Of a stretch of 64,000 nt of DNA, positions 41,796 to 51,810 are shown in pieces (the first letter of the stretch is position 1; each line of letters opens with the position of its first letter). Under the pieces are notes generated by a model. That model did no database searches, was not told the DNA's origin, and saw only the letters and a list, made by a program, of their open reading frames with translations. The DNA comes from Candidatus Binatia bacterium (lineage in GTDB: Bacteria; Desulfobacterota; Binatia; Bin18), in NCBI GenBank assembly GCA_022820725.1, contig JAJEFA010000014.1:124001-188000 (forward strand), read 5' to 3'. A program made the position numbers and the translations under genes.

Positions 41796-42959
41796 TTACT
41801 CCACAACCGCGCTGAGCACGAGGTCGGACAGACGTTGGAAGCGCTCCATGCTGTACGACTCTTCCAGGGCTCCGGCAGTCAGGCACACAAAGGTGATGTC
41901 GCGCTCCGGATCGATCCAGAACAGGGTTGACCCCGCTCCAACCGCGCCAAACGTGTTCGGCGACGCCAGCGTGCCGAAATAGGTGGGAAAGATACCTGTG
42001 CCGCGCACGAAAAAGCCCAGGCCGAGCGACGCCGGAAACTCGTCCCAGTTGCGGACTTCCCTGGTGTAGTTCCACAGATTATTCGGCCTGAGACCGGTAT
42101 GGTTTGTTGCGGCCAGGCGAATAACAGCCGGCGATAGGACGCGGACGCCGTCCAGTTCTCCGCCGCGCCGCAGCATTTCCGCCAGCCGAAAGATATCGGC
42201 GGCGGTTCCCACCCCACCGCCGCCCGGAATTTCCGTGTCCTCCTGAAGCATGACGTTGAAGCCTTCAAGGACCTCCGGTGGAAAGAGCCCTTCCCGCCGG
42301 TCGCGTACCACAACCGGAACCCGTCGCGCGGCCAGGTCAGGCCGCAGACCCAGGGCCGTATCGGACATCCCGAGCGGGGTAAGGATATCCTCCGCAAAAA
42401 TCTGCCGCAGCGGCCGCGTCCCCCCATCCAGCCGGCGGACCACTTCACCCAGGACCGCATGGGCGGTAATCGGGCTATAGCTGACGATCTCTCCGGGCAG
42501 GGCATCCAGACCCTGCTGGCAGATCGCGGCGACAACCGCTTCGAGATTGCCCATCATCTCCTGCGCTACGGGTGGAAACCCGGCCGACATGCCGGCGGTA
42601 TGGGCCAGGAGCTGGGCGATCGTCACCCGCTGTTTTCCCTTGCTCGCAAACTCGGGAATAATCTCGGCCACGCGGGTTGTCGGGGCGAGTTGGCCCCGGT
42701 CGACGCGGGCAAGAATCGCGGTGGCCGTCAGCGCCTTTGTGACGGAGAAGAGGTAGAAGACATCGTCCTTTTGCATGACGCGCTGACTTGCCCGCTCGGC
42801 AAAACCGAGCGCCTCGTACAACACGACCCGTCCCCCGCGCGCCACAATAACGACCGCTCCGTCATACTGCTCCCGTTCAATATCGTTCTGCATACACGAC
42901 ACGAAGTGATCGAGTCGTGCCGCGTCAAACCCGCACGCCGAGGGCTGGACCGTCTCCAT
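41796..42959 (-). CDS. Serine hydrolase of the beta-lactamase/class C family
   Basis: 387 residues from METVQPSACGF, with AAGGAGG eight bases upstream; the longer frame to 43079 is not native. The catalytic S-x2-K is in FSVTKALTATAIL; the Tyr motif is SYSPITAHAVLGEVV (Y-S-P, instead of the Y-x-N of AmpC). The C-terminal GAVGAGSTLFWIDPERDITFVCLT carries the lysine/His-triad equivalent region. No signal peptide, so it is more likely an esterase or peptidase than a resistance enzyme. Confidence 0.88.
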   Translation of the reverse strand: METVQPSACGFDAARLDHFVSCMQNDIEREQYDGAVVIVARGGRVVLYEALGFAERASQRVMQKDDVFYLFSVTKALTATAILARVDRGQLAPTTRVAEIIPEFASKGKQRVTIAQLLAHTAGMSAGFPPVAQEMMGNLEAVVAAICQQGLDALPGEIVSYSPITAHAVLGEVVRRLDGGTRPLRQIFAEDILTPLGMSDTALGLRPDLAARRVPVVVRDRREGLFPPEVLEGFNVMLQEDTEIPGGGGVGTAADIFRLAEMLRRGGELDGVRVLSPAVIRLAATNHTGLRPNNLWNYTREVRNWDEFPASLGLGFFVRGTGIFPTYFGTLASPNTFGAVGAGSTLFWIDPERDITFVCLTAGALEESYSMERFQRLSDLVLSAVVE

Positions 42960-43085
42960 ACAATGCCTCCTTGGAATTACTAACAGGGAGCATAGCGCTA
43001 CAGACGGGGAGGAGTAAAGGAAGCAGGGGAAAGACAAACCCGGCCTTATTCGGCGGAGTCTTCCTTGCCGATTATTCACTGTTCA

Positions 43086-43109
43086 GGTACAGTTATTTGT
43101 ACATGTACG
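43086..43109. promoter_or_regulatory. yefM operator: TGTACA operator of the yefM-yoeB module
   Basis: TGTACA at 43098-43103 is followed by TGTACG at 43104-43109, with a further GGTACA at 43086-43091. The E. coli YefM antitoxin binds palindromes with a TGTACA core, and the distance to the ATG at 43126 fits autoregulation. Confidence 0.65.
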
Positions 43110-43125
43110 GCCATGGAGTAGAATA

Positions 43126-43377
43126 ATGGATGCGATTAGTTATACGCGCGCGCGGGGCAATCTCGCCAAGACGATGGAGAAAGTGTGTGATGACCATGCT
43201 CCTGTCATTATTACGCGGAAGAGTGCTGGATCCGTTGTCATGATATCTCTCGAAGATTATCAAGCGCTGGAAGAAACAGCCTATCTCCTGCGCAGTCCGA
43301 AGAATGCCAAAAGACTCATCGAGTCTATAGCTGAGCTCGAAACGGGTGGTGGGACTGAGAGGGTACTTGTCGAGTGA
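43126..43377 (+). CDS. yefM: YefM antitoxin
   Basis: 83 residues. MDAISYTRARGNLAKTMEKV and APVIITRKSAGSVVMISLEDYQALEETAYLLRSP are the Phd/YefM domain, with the YefM-specific ETAYLLRSPKNAKRL hinge and a C-terminal toxin-binding tail. It overlaps the toxin gene by ATGA. Operator boxes lie just upstream. Confidence 0.95.
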   Translation: MDAISYTRARGNLAKTMEKVCDDHAPVIITRKSAGSVVMISLEDYQALEETAYLLRSPKNAKRLIESIAELETGGGTERVLVE

Positions 43378-43628
43378 AGCTTATTTTTTCCGAGCACGCC
43401 TGGGAAGATTATCTCTACTGGCAACGGACCGATAAGAAAGTCCTTCGACGGATCAATGCCCTTCTCAAAGAAGTCCAACGCTCTCCTTTTACTGGCGTTG
43501 GTAAGCCTGAGCCCCTCAGACATAATCTCTCTGGCTATTGGTCCCGAAGGGTTACCGACGAGCACCGGCTTATCTATAAAATAGAAGGAGACGGGCTCCT
43601 GATCGTCCAGTTACGCTATCATTATTAA
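43374..43628 (+). CDS. yoeB: YoeB mRNA interferase toxin
   Basis: 84 residues, the family length. MKLIFSEHAWEDYLYWQRTDKKVLRRINALLKE, PFTGVGKPEPLRHNLSGYWSRRV and DEHRLIYKIE... match YoeB, including catalytic Glu46-region residues, Arg in YWSRR, His in DEHRL and the terminal HY dyad (LRYHY). It cleaves mRNA on the ribosome and is inhibited by YefM. Intact. Confidence 0.96.
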   Translation: MKLIFSEHAWEDYLYWQRTDKKVLRRINALLKEVQRSPFTGVGKPEPLRHNLSGYWSRRVTDEHRLIYKIEGDGLLIVQLRYHY

Positions 43629-43688
43629 TCCGCTGAGTCAGAGAATGGAGTAACCTCCCTGCTGCAAGGAGACACACTGAGGGGATCA

Positions 43689-45623
43689 ATGCCTGACAAA
43701 AAAACGGCTCCGTACGGTTCGTGGAAATCGCCCATCACATCAGACCTGATCGTGGCCGGAACGGTGGGCTTGGGCCAGGTTCGGCTGGATGGGGAGGTGG
43801 TGTACTGGATAGAACAGCGACCGACCGAGGGCGGGCGGAATGTCATAGTGCGACGCACGCCCGACGGAACCATAGCCGACCTGACACCGGCGCCCTGTAA
43901 TGCCCGGACGCGCGTGCATGAGTATGGGGGCGGGGCGTATGCTGTCCGGGACGGGACGCTCTATTTTTCAAATTTTGCAGGTCAGCGGCTGTATCGGCAG
44001 ACCGGGGCGGCCGAGCCCGAGCCCCTGACCTCGGAAGACGGGCTGCGCTATGCCGACTCGATTGTTGATACCCAGCGCAAGCGTCTGATCTGCGTGCGCG
44101 AAGATCATCGAGTGACAGGGCAGGAAGCGATAAATAGCCTGGCCGGTATTGATCTCGCCAGCGGGGAAGAGACGGTCCTGGTCTCCGGGAGTGATTTCTA
44201 TTCCAACCCCCGGCTCAACCCGGATGGTACCCAGCTCGCCTGGCTATCGTGGAATCATCCGCAGATGCCCTGGGACGGTACCGAGCTGTGGGTGGGGACG
44301 GTCCGCCCGGACGGTTCCCTGGCAGAGGTCAGGCTGATGGCCGGCGGCGAAGCGGAGTCCATTTTTCAGCCCGAATGGTCTCCGCTCGGCATCTTGTACT
44401 TTGTGTCGGATCGTTCCGGCTGGTGGAATCTGTACCGGGTGCGCAATGACAACATTGAGGCACTGTGGGAAAAAAACGTGGACTTTGGCCGCCCGCAGTG
44501 GATGTTTGGCATGACGACCTATGCCTTTGCCTCTGCCAACCGGATTATCTGCACCTACGCGGAAAACGGGACCTGGCATATGGCCAGCCTCGATCCGGGG
44601 ACGCGGCAATGCGAAGCCATTGCGCTGCCGTATACCGAGGTGGGCGATGTACAGGCTTCGTCTGGCAGAGCGGTGTTTCTGGCGGGCTCGCCAAGCGCAC
44701 CGCCCGCCGTCGTCCAACTCGACCTGGAAACACACGACCTCAGCGTCCTGTGTCAGTCCAGCCAACTCGACCTGGATCAGGACTATCTGTCAGCACCCCA
44801 GGCTATTGCCTTTCCAACCGAGCACGACCGGACCGCGTACGGCCTGTACTATCCGCCCACAAACGCTGACTACGCGGCTCCGTCAGAAGAACGTCCGCCG
44901 CTGGTCGTCAAAAGTCACGGCGGGCCCACCTCGGCCGCGCAGACGGCCCTTGATCTGCGGATTCAGTACTGGACGAGCCGCGGCTTTGCCGTTCTGGACG
45001 TGAACTATGGGGGCAGTACCGGTTATGGGCGGGCCTATCGGCAACGCCTGAACGGCCACTGGGGGATTGTCGATGTGGACGACTGTGTCAACGGAGCGAA
45101 CTATCTGGTCGCCCGTGGCGAGGTCGATGCTGAGCGGCTGACTATTACCGGCGGCAGCGCCGGAGGATACACAACCCTGTGCGCACTGACCTTTCGCAAC
45201 ACGTTTCGGGCCGGAGCGAGTCATTACGGGATCAGCGACCTCGAAGCGCTGGCGCGTGACACCCATAAGTTCGAGTCGCGCTACCCGGACAATCTGGTCG
45301 GACCCTACCCGGAGCGACAGGACGTCTATGTCGCGCGCTCGCCGGTTCATTTTACCCAGCAGCTCTCGTGTCCGTTGATCGTCTTCCAGGGCGCGGAAGA
45401 CAAGATCGTCCCACCGAATCAGTCCGAACTGATGGTAGCGGCCCTCAGGGAGAAAGGGTTGCCGGTTGCCTATGTCCTGTTTGCGGGCGAACAGCACGGC
45501 TTTCGCAAGGCCGAGAATATCAAACGCGCCCTGGACGGCGAGTTGTATTTTTACTCGCGAATTTTTGGGTTCTCCTTGGCTGAAGCTATCGAGCCCCTGA
45601 CCATCGAGAATCTGCCGGAGTAG
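43689..45623 (+). CDS. S9-family prolyl oligopeptidase-like peptidase
   Basis: 644 residues. The N-terminal part (about 1-370) is a beta-propeller with [39 protein letters not shown]. The C-terminal alpha/beta hydrolase has the oxyanion segment [12 protein letters not shown], nucleophile in [11 protein letters not shown] (G-x-S-x-G), the acid in [14 protein letters not shown] and His in GEQHGFRKA. It should cleave small peptides. No signal peptide. RBS is modest (CAAGGAGA). Followed after the stop by a near-palindromic repeat. Confidence 0.93.
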   Translation: MPDKKTAPYGSWKSPITSDLIVAGTVGLGQVRLDGEVVYWIEQRPTEGGRNVIVRRTPDGTIADLTPAPCNARTRVHEYGGGAYAVRDGTLYFSNFAGQRLYRQTGAAEPEPLTSEDGLRYADSIVDTQRKRLICVREDHRVTGQEAINSLAGIDLASGEETVLVSGSDFYSNPRLNPDGTQLAWLSWNHPQMPWDGTELWVGTVRPDGSLAEVRLMAGGEAESIFQPEWSPLGILYFVSDRSGWWNLYRVRNDNIEALWEKNVDFGRPQWMFGMTTYAFASANRIICTYAENGTWHMASLDPGTRQCEAIALPYTEVGDVQASSGRAVFLAGSPSAPPAVVQLDLETHDLSVLCQSSQLDLDQDYLSAPQAIAFPTEHDRTAYGLYYPPTNADYAAPSEERPPLVVKSHGGPTSAAQTALDLRIQYWTSRGFAVLDVNYGGSTGYGRAYRQRLNGHWGIVDVDDCVNGANYLVARGEVDAERLTITGGSAGGYTTLCALTFRNTFRAGASHYGISDLEALARDTHKFESRYPDNLVGPYPERQDVYVARSPVHFTQQLSCPLIVFQGAEDKIVPPNQSELMVAALREKGLPVAYVLFAGEQHGFRKAENIKRALDGELYFYSRIFGFSLAEAIEPLTIENLPE

Positions 45624-45645
45624 GGGCGACGCATGCGTCGCCCTT
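45621..45645. repeat. Near-palindrome of the GTAGGGGC family
   Basis: GGGCGACGCATGCGTCGCCC at 45624-45643 is perfectly self-complementary, flanked by AGG and TTC. It overlaps the peptidase stop codon TAG and resembles the 28-base palindrome at 21448-21475. It could also serve as a transcription-end hairpin. Confidence 0.7.
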
Positions 45646-45708
45646 CCAAATACGCCCGCATTGGTTTATTGGCAAAGGAGACCCACTGCACAGTAAGGAG
45701 GGAGATCG

Positions 45709-46302
45709 ATGCTACGTGTCAGCAAGGTACCGTTTGAGAAGGTTGACCCCGATCTGCAAAAGACCATGCAGCAGAGCGACGAGGCGCTCGGCGGGTCGGA
45801 ATGGATACAGGTCTTTGCCCACACGCCGGACCTCTACAAGCACTTCGTCGATTTTTACTACTCCCATATTATGGTCGATGCCGGCGGGATCAGCGTCAAG
45901 CTGACCGAGTTGATTCGGCATAAGGTGGCCCAGATCAACGAATGCCAGCTTTGAATGACGGCCGTGTATGCCTCGGCGAGGCAACAAGGTCTGACAGAGG
46001 AAATGATCCACGCCCTGCCCCATTTTCAGGACAGCGATCTGTTCACGCCGCGTGAGAAAGCCGCCCTGCGCTTTGCGGACACCCTGGCCCGCGATCATAA
46101 ACAGGTCTCCCAGGATTTGTTTGACGAACTGCGGACCCATTACAGTGAGCCCGAGATCATGGCCCTGGGCTGGCGGATGGCGATTTTTATTGGCTACGGT
46201 CGGCTGGTCTACGCCGTTGGACTCGACGGGGTGGGCAAACCGTGTCCGCTTTCATTCGCGCATGAGGACATGCAGGCAGAAGCGGAACAGCCGGGCTGTT
46301 AA
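45709..46302 (+). CDS. Carboxymuconolactone decarboxylase/AhpD-like protein, candidate selenoprotein (CxxU)
   Basis: 197 residues if TGA at 45952-45954 is read through as selenocysteine. MLRVSKVPFEKVDPDLQKTM to the AhpD-type helix KLTELIRHKVAQINECQL is in one frame, then TGA, then MTAVYASARQQGLTEEMIHALPHF, SDLFTPREKAALRFADTLARDHK and LFDELRTHYSEPEIMALGWR continue in the same frame with no other lesion. The TGA falls exactly on the second cysteine of the C-x2-C redox motif of the family (NxCxxC), giving C79-x-x-U82. A six-base hairpin with a G-starting loop lies 14 bases after the TGA (45969-45983). GGAGG lies eight bases before the ATG. Alternative: a recent Cys-to-stop mutation. Confidence 0.75.
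45969..45983 (+). promoter_or_regulatory. SECIS-like hairpin after the in-frame TGA
   Basis: Stem TGCCTC/GAGGCA (six pairs) with triloop GGC, starting 14 bases after TGA. The E. coli fdhF minimal hairpin lies 11 bases after UGA and has a G at the loop start, so position and loop are compatible with SelB recognition. Coding constraint could also produce such a hairpin. Confidence 0.5.
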
Positions 46303-46314
46303 ACAAGGACTGCT

Positions 46315-46920
46315 GTGGGGCTGTTCACGATTCCGCTCTATTTTGACTATAAGAGCGCCTACTCCCACCTGGCCAAGGCCGAGGCGTATCGGCTGGAAGA
46401 GGACTACCGCGTCCGCTTGGAGTGGTTGCCTTACGTATTGGATATTCCGGCGGCACTGGGCAACGTAGAGACCCGTACGGAAATGGAGTGGCGCAAGGTG
46501 CGCTACTCCTATCTGGACGCCCGCCGCTGGGCCAATACGCGCGGCCTGCTGGTGCGCGGCCCGCGGAAGATATTCGATTCGTCTCTGGCCTGCATGGGCG
46601 GCTTATACGCTATGCAGCAGGGGAACTTTCGGCCCTACCACGACGCGGTTTTTGATCGGTTCTGGAAGCGGGAACTCGACATTGAGGATCGCCAGGTGAT
46701 GGCGGCCTTATGTGCCGAGGTTGGGCTGGATGGGGCCGGCTTCCTGGCCTATGTCGAAGAAGACGGTCCGCGTGAACTTGCTGCGGTACGAGAACGCGCG
46801 GAAAAAGATAAGGTCTTTGGCGTACCGATGTTTTTTGTTCGCGGCGAGCCCTTCTGGGGTAATGACCGTATTGACTGGGTACGCAAGCGCCTGGACGAGT
46901 TGGAATTACGCAGACGCTAA
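46315..46920 (+). CDS. DsbA-family oxidoreductase/2-hydroxychromene-2-carboxylate isomerase-like
   Basis: 201 residues from a GTG. IPLYFDYKSAYSHLAKAEAYR is the thioredoxin-fold start, with S-x-x-S in place of the C-x-x-C (kappa-GST-like isomerases use Ser). The helical insertion (about 50-140) and VFGVPMFFVRGEPFWGNDRIDWVRKRL at the end with the cis-Pro GVPMF match the family. It follows the AhpD-like gene by 12 bp, so the two are likely co-transcribed and may serve one thiol or aromatic pathway. Confidence 0.85.
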   Translation: MGLFTIPLYFDYKSAYSHLAKAEAYRLEEDYRVRLEWLPYVLDIPAALGNVETRTEMEWRKVRYSYLDARRWANTRGLLVRGPRKIFDSSLACMGGLYAMQQGNFRPYHDAVFDRFWKRELDIEDRQVMAALCAEVGLDGAGFLAYVEEDGPRELAAVRERAEKDKVFGVPMFFVRGEPFWGNDRIDWVRKRLDELELRRR

Positions 46921-46925
46921 ATCTT

Positions 46926-47738
46926 TCACAGGACAAACTCCACCACCGCCCCGCCGCTGCCGTACAGCGGGCCATAGGCGTGCACCTGCGCGCCGGTGAA
47001 CTTCCGGCCCAGGGCGCCCAATACCCAGGCGCCGTGCTTAAAGCCCATATCGGCCTGCCCCTTTGCGGCAAACTCGGGCAGGGCGGCAGACAGCCCTTTT
47101 CCGTCGCCGGCTTGCAGCAGAGCCAGGATCTTTTTATTCCAGCGGTCGTATTTCGGGGCGGCAATCTTGTCTTTGGCAATATCGATCTCGTGCCGAAAGA
47201 ACGCGCCGGAAAAATTCCCTACGCCCACCACCGCCACCCGTTTTTTCTGTTTGCTCGCCAATCTCGCTGCCAGGCGTCCGAGTTTTTCGGTCAGCGCAAA
47301 GTCGTGGTAGAGATTGTTCGAGGCCAGGACCATCGGAATTTTGCCGCCCGGATTCAGGAAATTCGCGGCGACAATCGTCCCCGTATCAATCGGAAACCCG
47401 TCGTAATTGACCGCCTTGGACTTGACCCCGAGTGTACCGGTTGCGGCCACGCAGGCTTTGGCCAGCCGGGTGTCAATTCTCAATTTGTAGGGCAGCTCGC
47501 CGTACTCGTGCCAGTTTTCGTCAACGTGCAGACCGCTCACCCGCGGGCGGGTTTGCCACAGTTGGTCCAGGACGGCGATCCACTGCGTTGAATATAAGAG
47601 GATCGCATCCGGTTTGGACTGGACGAGCGCCGCGCCGGCCCGTTCCAGGCCGGTCGCAATTTTGCCCCAGGGCGGGTTATCGCGTTTGACGTAGGGCAGG
47701 GGCGAGCCGGGGACGAGAAAGGCGGAGACTACAGCCAT
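46926..47738 (-). CDS. amnA: Extradiol dioxygenase LigB-like subunit, 2-aminophenol 1,6-dioxygenase alpha type (AmnA-like)
   Basis: 270 residues. It has the class III extradiol fold (VVSAFLVPGSPLPYVKRDNPP, DAILLYSTQWIAVLDQLW, DFALTEKLGRLAARLA) but lacks the metal-binding HPPH region of the catalytic partner; in AmnAB the alpha subunit is non-catalytic. Gene order on the minus strand is ALDH, AmnB-like, AmnA-like with gaps of 12 and 9 bp. The pair would open the ring of 2-aminophenol. Assignment is by fold and neighbours. Confidence 0.82.
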   Translation of the reverse strand: MAVVSAFLVPGSPLPYVKRDNPPWGKIATGLERAGAALVQSKPDAILLYSTQWIAVLDQLWQTRPRVSGLHVDENWHEYGELPYKLRIDTRLAKACVAATGTLGVKSKAVNYDGFPIDTGTIVAANFLNPGGKIPMVLASNNLYHDFALTEKLGRLAARLASKQKKRVAVVGVGNFSGAFFRHEIDIAKDKIAAPKYDRWNKKILALLQAGDGKGLSAALPEFAAKGQADMGFKHGAWVLGALGRKFTGAQVHAYGPLYGSGGAVVEFVL

Positions 47739-47747
47739 TTCGCTTGC

Positions 47748-48719
<972 letters not shown>

Positions 48720-50186
48720 TCACAGCTTGAGACAGACGTTACGCAATTCCGTATAGAACTCCAGCGAATGCACCCCGCCTTCGCGGCCGATGCCCGATTG
48801 CTTGGCTCCGCCAAACGGGGTGCGCAGGTCGCGTAAAAACCAGCAGTTAATCCAGGTGATGCCCACGGTGATCTGCGCGGCCACCCGATGAGCCCGGGCC
48901 GCGTTCTGCGTCCAGATTGAGGTGGCGAGCCCGTAGGGCGTATCGTTGGCCAAGCGCACGGCTTCTTCTTCCGAGTCAAAGGGCCGCACATGGCAGCACG
49001 GCCCAAAAATTTCTTCCCGCACCACCGGAGAGTCTTCCGACAGACCCGTCCAGATGGTGGGTTCGACCCAGGCTCCCTGCGTATACGGGGGGGCCATATC
49101 GGGAATGCCGCCGCCGGTAATCAGCGTCGCCCCGTCGGCGCGGGCGCGCTCGTAATACGAGAGGACCTTTTTGCGATGCTCAAGGCTGATCAACGGCCCC
49201 AAGGTCGTGGCCGCATCGTGCGGGTCGCCGAGAGTGAGGGATTCGGCTTTGGCCTTCAGCGCGGCCAGGAACTCGTCAAAAACCGGCCGCTCAACATAGA
49301 CCCGCTCGGTTCCCAGACAGACCTGGCCGGTGTTGGCGAAGCACGCCCGGCCGATACCCTCAATAGTGGCCTCAAGATCGCAGTCGGCAAAAATGACAGC
49401 CGGGTTTTTTCCACCCAGCTCAAACGAGACATCCCGCACACCCACGGCCGCACGCTGCATAATGGCCTCACCCGTGACGGTCTCGCCCGTAAACGTGATC
49501 GCATCAACACCCGGATGGCTGACCAGAAATTCTCCGGCCGAGTCAGGACCGAGCCCGTGCACTACATTATAGACACCGTGAGGCACACCGGCCTCGTTCA
49601 TCACCTCGCCCAGCAGCGTAGCCGTACTCGGCGTTTCCTCCGAGGGTTTGACGACCACACTGTTCCCGCAGGCCAGGGCCGGGCCGACCTTCCAGGTCAT
49701 AAGCAGCAGGGGCAGATTCCACGGACACACCACCGCAACTACGCCTTTTGGTACGCGCAGGCTGTAGTTCAGCGCCCCGGTGCCGTCCGGGGTGGGCATG
49801 TCGAAGTGTTCGCCGGAGACGTTCTTGACTACATCGGCAAAGATACGGAAGTTGGCCGCGCCGCGTGGAATATCAATATGGGAGGCCAGGCTCACCGGCT
49901 TGCCGGTATCGGCCACCTCAGCCTCAAGAAACTGGTCAAAACGTTGCTCAATACCGGCGGCAACCGCGTATAACACCTCCGTGCGTTCGGCCAGTGTCAG
50001 CCGGCTCCAGGGTCCGTTGAGGGCAGCCCCGGCCGCCCGGACCGCGGCATCTACGTCGGCCCGGCCAGCTTCGCACACCTGGCTGATGAGCGCATTATCA
50101 ATAGGCCGGCGGTTCTCAAAGGTTCGGCCGCTCGTCCCTTCGGTATAGGCACCGTTGATAAAATGACGGGTTGTCTGGGTACTCAT
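48720..50186 (-). CDS. amnC: Aldehyde dehydrogenase, 2-aminomuconic/2-hydroxymuconic semialdehyde type (AmnC/XylG-like)
   Basis: 488 residues. Catalytic Glu in VSFELGGKNPAVIF and Cys in CFANTGQVCLGTERVYV, NAD-binding FTGETVTG, and a C-terminal WINCWFLRDLRTPFGGAKQSG typical of muconic-semialdehyde dehydrogenases. It would convert the ring-cleavage product of the downstream dioxygenase to 2-aminomuconate. First gene of the operon; divergent from the rhodanese across a 113 bp gap that should hold both promoters. Confidence 0.9.
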   Translation of the reverse strand: MSTQTTRHFINGAYTEGTSGRTFENRRPIDNALISQVCEAGRADVDAAVRAAGAALNGPWSRLTLAERTEVLYAVAAGIEQRFDQFLEAEVADTGKPVSLASHIDIPRGAANFRIFADVVKNVSGEHFDMPTPDGTGALNYSLRVPKGVVAVVCPWNLPLLLMTWKVGPALACGNSVVVKPSEETPSTATLLGEVMNEAGVPHGVYNVVHGLGPDSAGEFLVSHPGVDAITFTGETVTGEAIMQRAAVGVRDVSFELGGKNPAVIFADCDLEATIEGIGRACFANTGQVCLGTERVYVERPVFDEFLAALKAKAESLTLGDPHDAATTLGPLISLEHRKKVLSYYERARADGATLITGGGIPDMAPPYTQGAWVEPTIWTGLSEDSPVVREEIFGPCCHVRPFDSEEEAVRLANDTPYGLATSIWTQNAARAHRVAAQITVGITWINCWFLRDLRTPFGGAKQSGIGREGGVHSLEFYTELRNVCLKL

Positions 50187-50299
50187 CTACGGACTCGTTG
50201 GCTCAGAGGATAGATGGAATGCGACGTGGTTTCGCTCTAGCTTGGCCGGTGCTGAGTGTATACCATACTCTCTAGCCTGCAACCACCAAGGAGGATGCC

Positions 50300-51187
50300 A
50301 TGGCCGATATCAACCCCCACGCTCTCGCTGAAACGGACTGGCTGGAAGACCATCTGAACGATACGGACCTGTGCCTGCTCGACTGCCGTGTCAACCTGAT
50401 CCCCGAGGATTCCGGCGGCTTCCGTATGGAGAGCGGCCGGCCCGCCTGGGAGGAGGGTCACATCCCTGGGAGTCATTTTGTCGATTTCACCACCGACCTG
50501 TCCGACCAGCACAGCGACCTGCCATTGATGATGCCGCCCGCCGACCAGTTTGCCGCCGCCATGGCGCGCGTCGGAGTGAATGCTCACACCCGAGTCGTTC
50601 TCTATGACGATTTCTATAATATCTGGGCGGCCCGAGTGTGGTGGATGCTCCGCGCGAGCGGCTTTGACAACGCGGCGGTCCTCAACGGCGGCTGGCACAA
50701 GTGGACGCAGGAAGGCCGGCCCGTCTCGAACCGGCCTGCTGACCCGGTACGGGGCCAATTCGTATCCACCCCGCGGCCCGAGTTGGTGGCGGGTAAGCAA
50801 GAGGTGCTGGAGGCGATACAGACGCCGTCAAGCTGCCTGCTGAACGCCCTGACTGCCGAGGATCATGCGGGCACGGGAGGAATGATTCAGTATCCCCGGC
50901 CCGGACGCATTGCGTCGAGTGTGAACGTCTCATTTTACGATCTGGTCGATCCGGAGACGCACGCCTATCTGCCTGCCGAGCAGCTCCGCGAAAAATTCGA
51001 GGCCGTTGGCGCCACCGACGCTCAGCGGGTCATTACCTATTGTGGGGCTGGGATTGCGGCCAGCAGCGACGCTTTCGTCCTTACCCTACTGGGATTGAAA
51101 GATGTTGCCGTCTACGATGGTTCACTCATGGAATGGGCCGCGGATGCGAGTCTGCCAATGGAGACGGCCGGACAGTCTTCGTCGTAG
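50300..51187 (+). CDS. Sulfurtransferase with two rhodanese domains
   Basis: 295 residues. The N-terminal inactive rhodanese domain spans about 10-140 (CLLDCRVNLIPEDSGG, EGHIPGSHFVDFTTDLSD). The C-terminal domain (about 160-285) has active-site Cys248 in ITYCGAGIAASSDAFVL. It resembles thiosulfate/3-mercaptopyruvate sulfurtransferases, with CGAGIA where mammalian rhodanese has CRKGVT. GGAGG before the ATG. Cytoplasmic; role in sulfur transfer or cyanide detoxification. Confidence 0.92.
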   Translation: MADINPHALAETDWLEDHLNDTDLCLLDCRVNLIPEDSGGFRMESGRPAWEEGHIPGSHFVDFTTDLSDQHSDLPLMMPPADQFAAAMARVGVNAHTRVVLYDDFYNIWAARVWWMLRASGFDNAAVLNGGWHKWTQEGRPVSNRPADPVRGQFVSTPRPELVAGKQEVLEAIQTPSSCLLNALTAEDHAGTGGMIQYPRPGRIASSVNVSFYDLVDPETHAYLPAEQLREKFEAVGATDAQRVITYCGAGIAASSDAFVLTLLGLKDVAVYDGSLMEWAADASLPMETAGQSSS

Positions 51188-51238
51188 CGTCAGTGAGGGA
51201 GGACTGACAGACACGGGTCAGAGACACCTGGAGGGGCC

Positions 51239-51682
51239 GTGAACGAAGAAACGCTGGAAATCTCACTCGTGAACGATCTGAAGGAGATCGCCCGCGTCGC
51301 GGAGCATATCGACGAGTTCTGCGCCTCCCAGGACATTGCGTTAGAGGTCGCCTACGCGATCAACCTGGCACTCGATGAGATCCTGACCAATACCATCAGC
51401 TATGGGTATGACGACGACGCGCCGCATCGGATCGAGATCAGCGTCCGCCCGGAAGTGGAAGCGCTGGTCGTCGTCATCGTGGACGACAGCGCGGCGTTCG
51501 ACCTGTCGAACGCGCCGACACCCGATACCGGAGCCTCTCTTGAAGAGCGGCCCCTGGGCGGACTCGGCCTTTTCCTCGTGCATCAGATGATGGACAGCGT
51601 CGAGTATCGGCGGGAAGGGGAACGCAACATCGTGACCCTCAAGAAGAACAAGACCGGAGAGCAGAGACCGGAAGACGGCTGA
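51239..51682 (+). CDS. RsbW-like anti-sigma/serine kinase (HATPase_c_2)
   Basis: 147 residues from a GTG with GAGGGG upstream. ALDEILTNTISYGYDDDAPH is the N-box, VVIVDDSAAFDLSNAPTP the G1 region and RPLGGLGLFLVHQMMDSVEYRREG the G2 region of GHKL ATPases in the partner-switching family. The N-terminus (EETLEISLVNDLKEIARVAEHIDEF) is the dimer helix region. No STAS antagonist or PP2C phosphatase lies in the window, so its partner is elsewhere. Likely target unknown. Confidence 0.88.
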   Translation: MNEETLEISLVNDLKEIARVAEHIDEFCASQDIALEVAYAINLALDEILTNTISYGYDDDAPHRIEISVRPEVEALVVVIVDDSAAFDLSNAPTPDTGASLEERPLGGLGLFLVHQMMDSVEYRREGERNIVTLKKNKTGEQRPEDG

Positions 51683-51810
51683 CGATACGGTCTCCGCCGA
51701 TTCCCACCTGGAATGAGCCACAGGAGATGCACTTGCCCACATGGGCATTGGGCATGCTCCATCCACCTATCTTTATTCCAATCCTGACGAAAAAATGTTA
51801 AGATCTAACT

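Noticed and set aside
45955..46302. A separate 115-codon CMD-like gene starting at the ATG just after the TGA
   Set aside because: It lacks its own ribosome site, continues the same frame, and the preceding part ends exactly in the redox motif. Selenocysteine or a point mutation explains it better.
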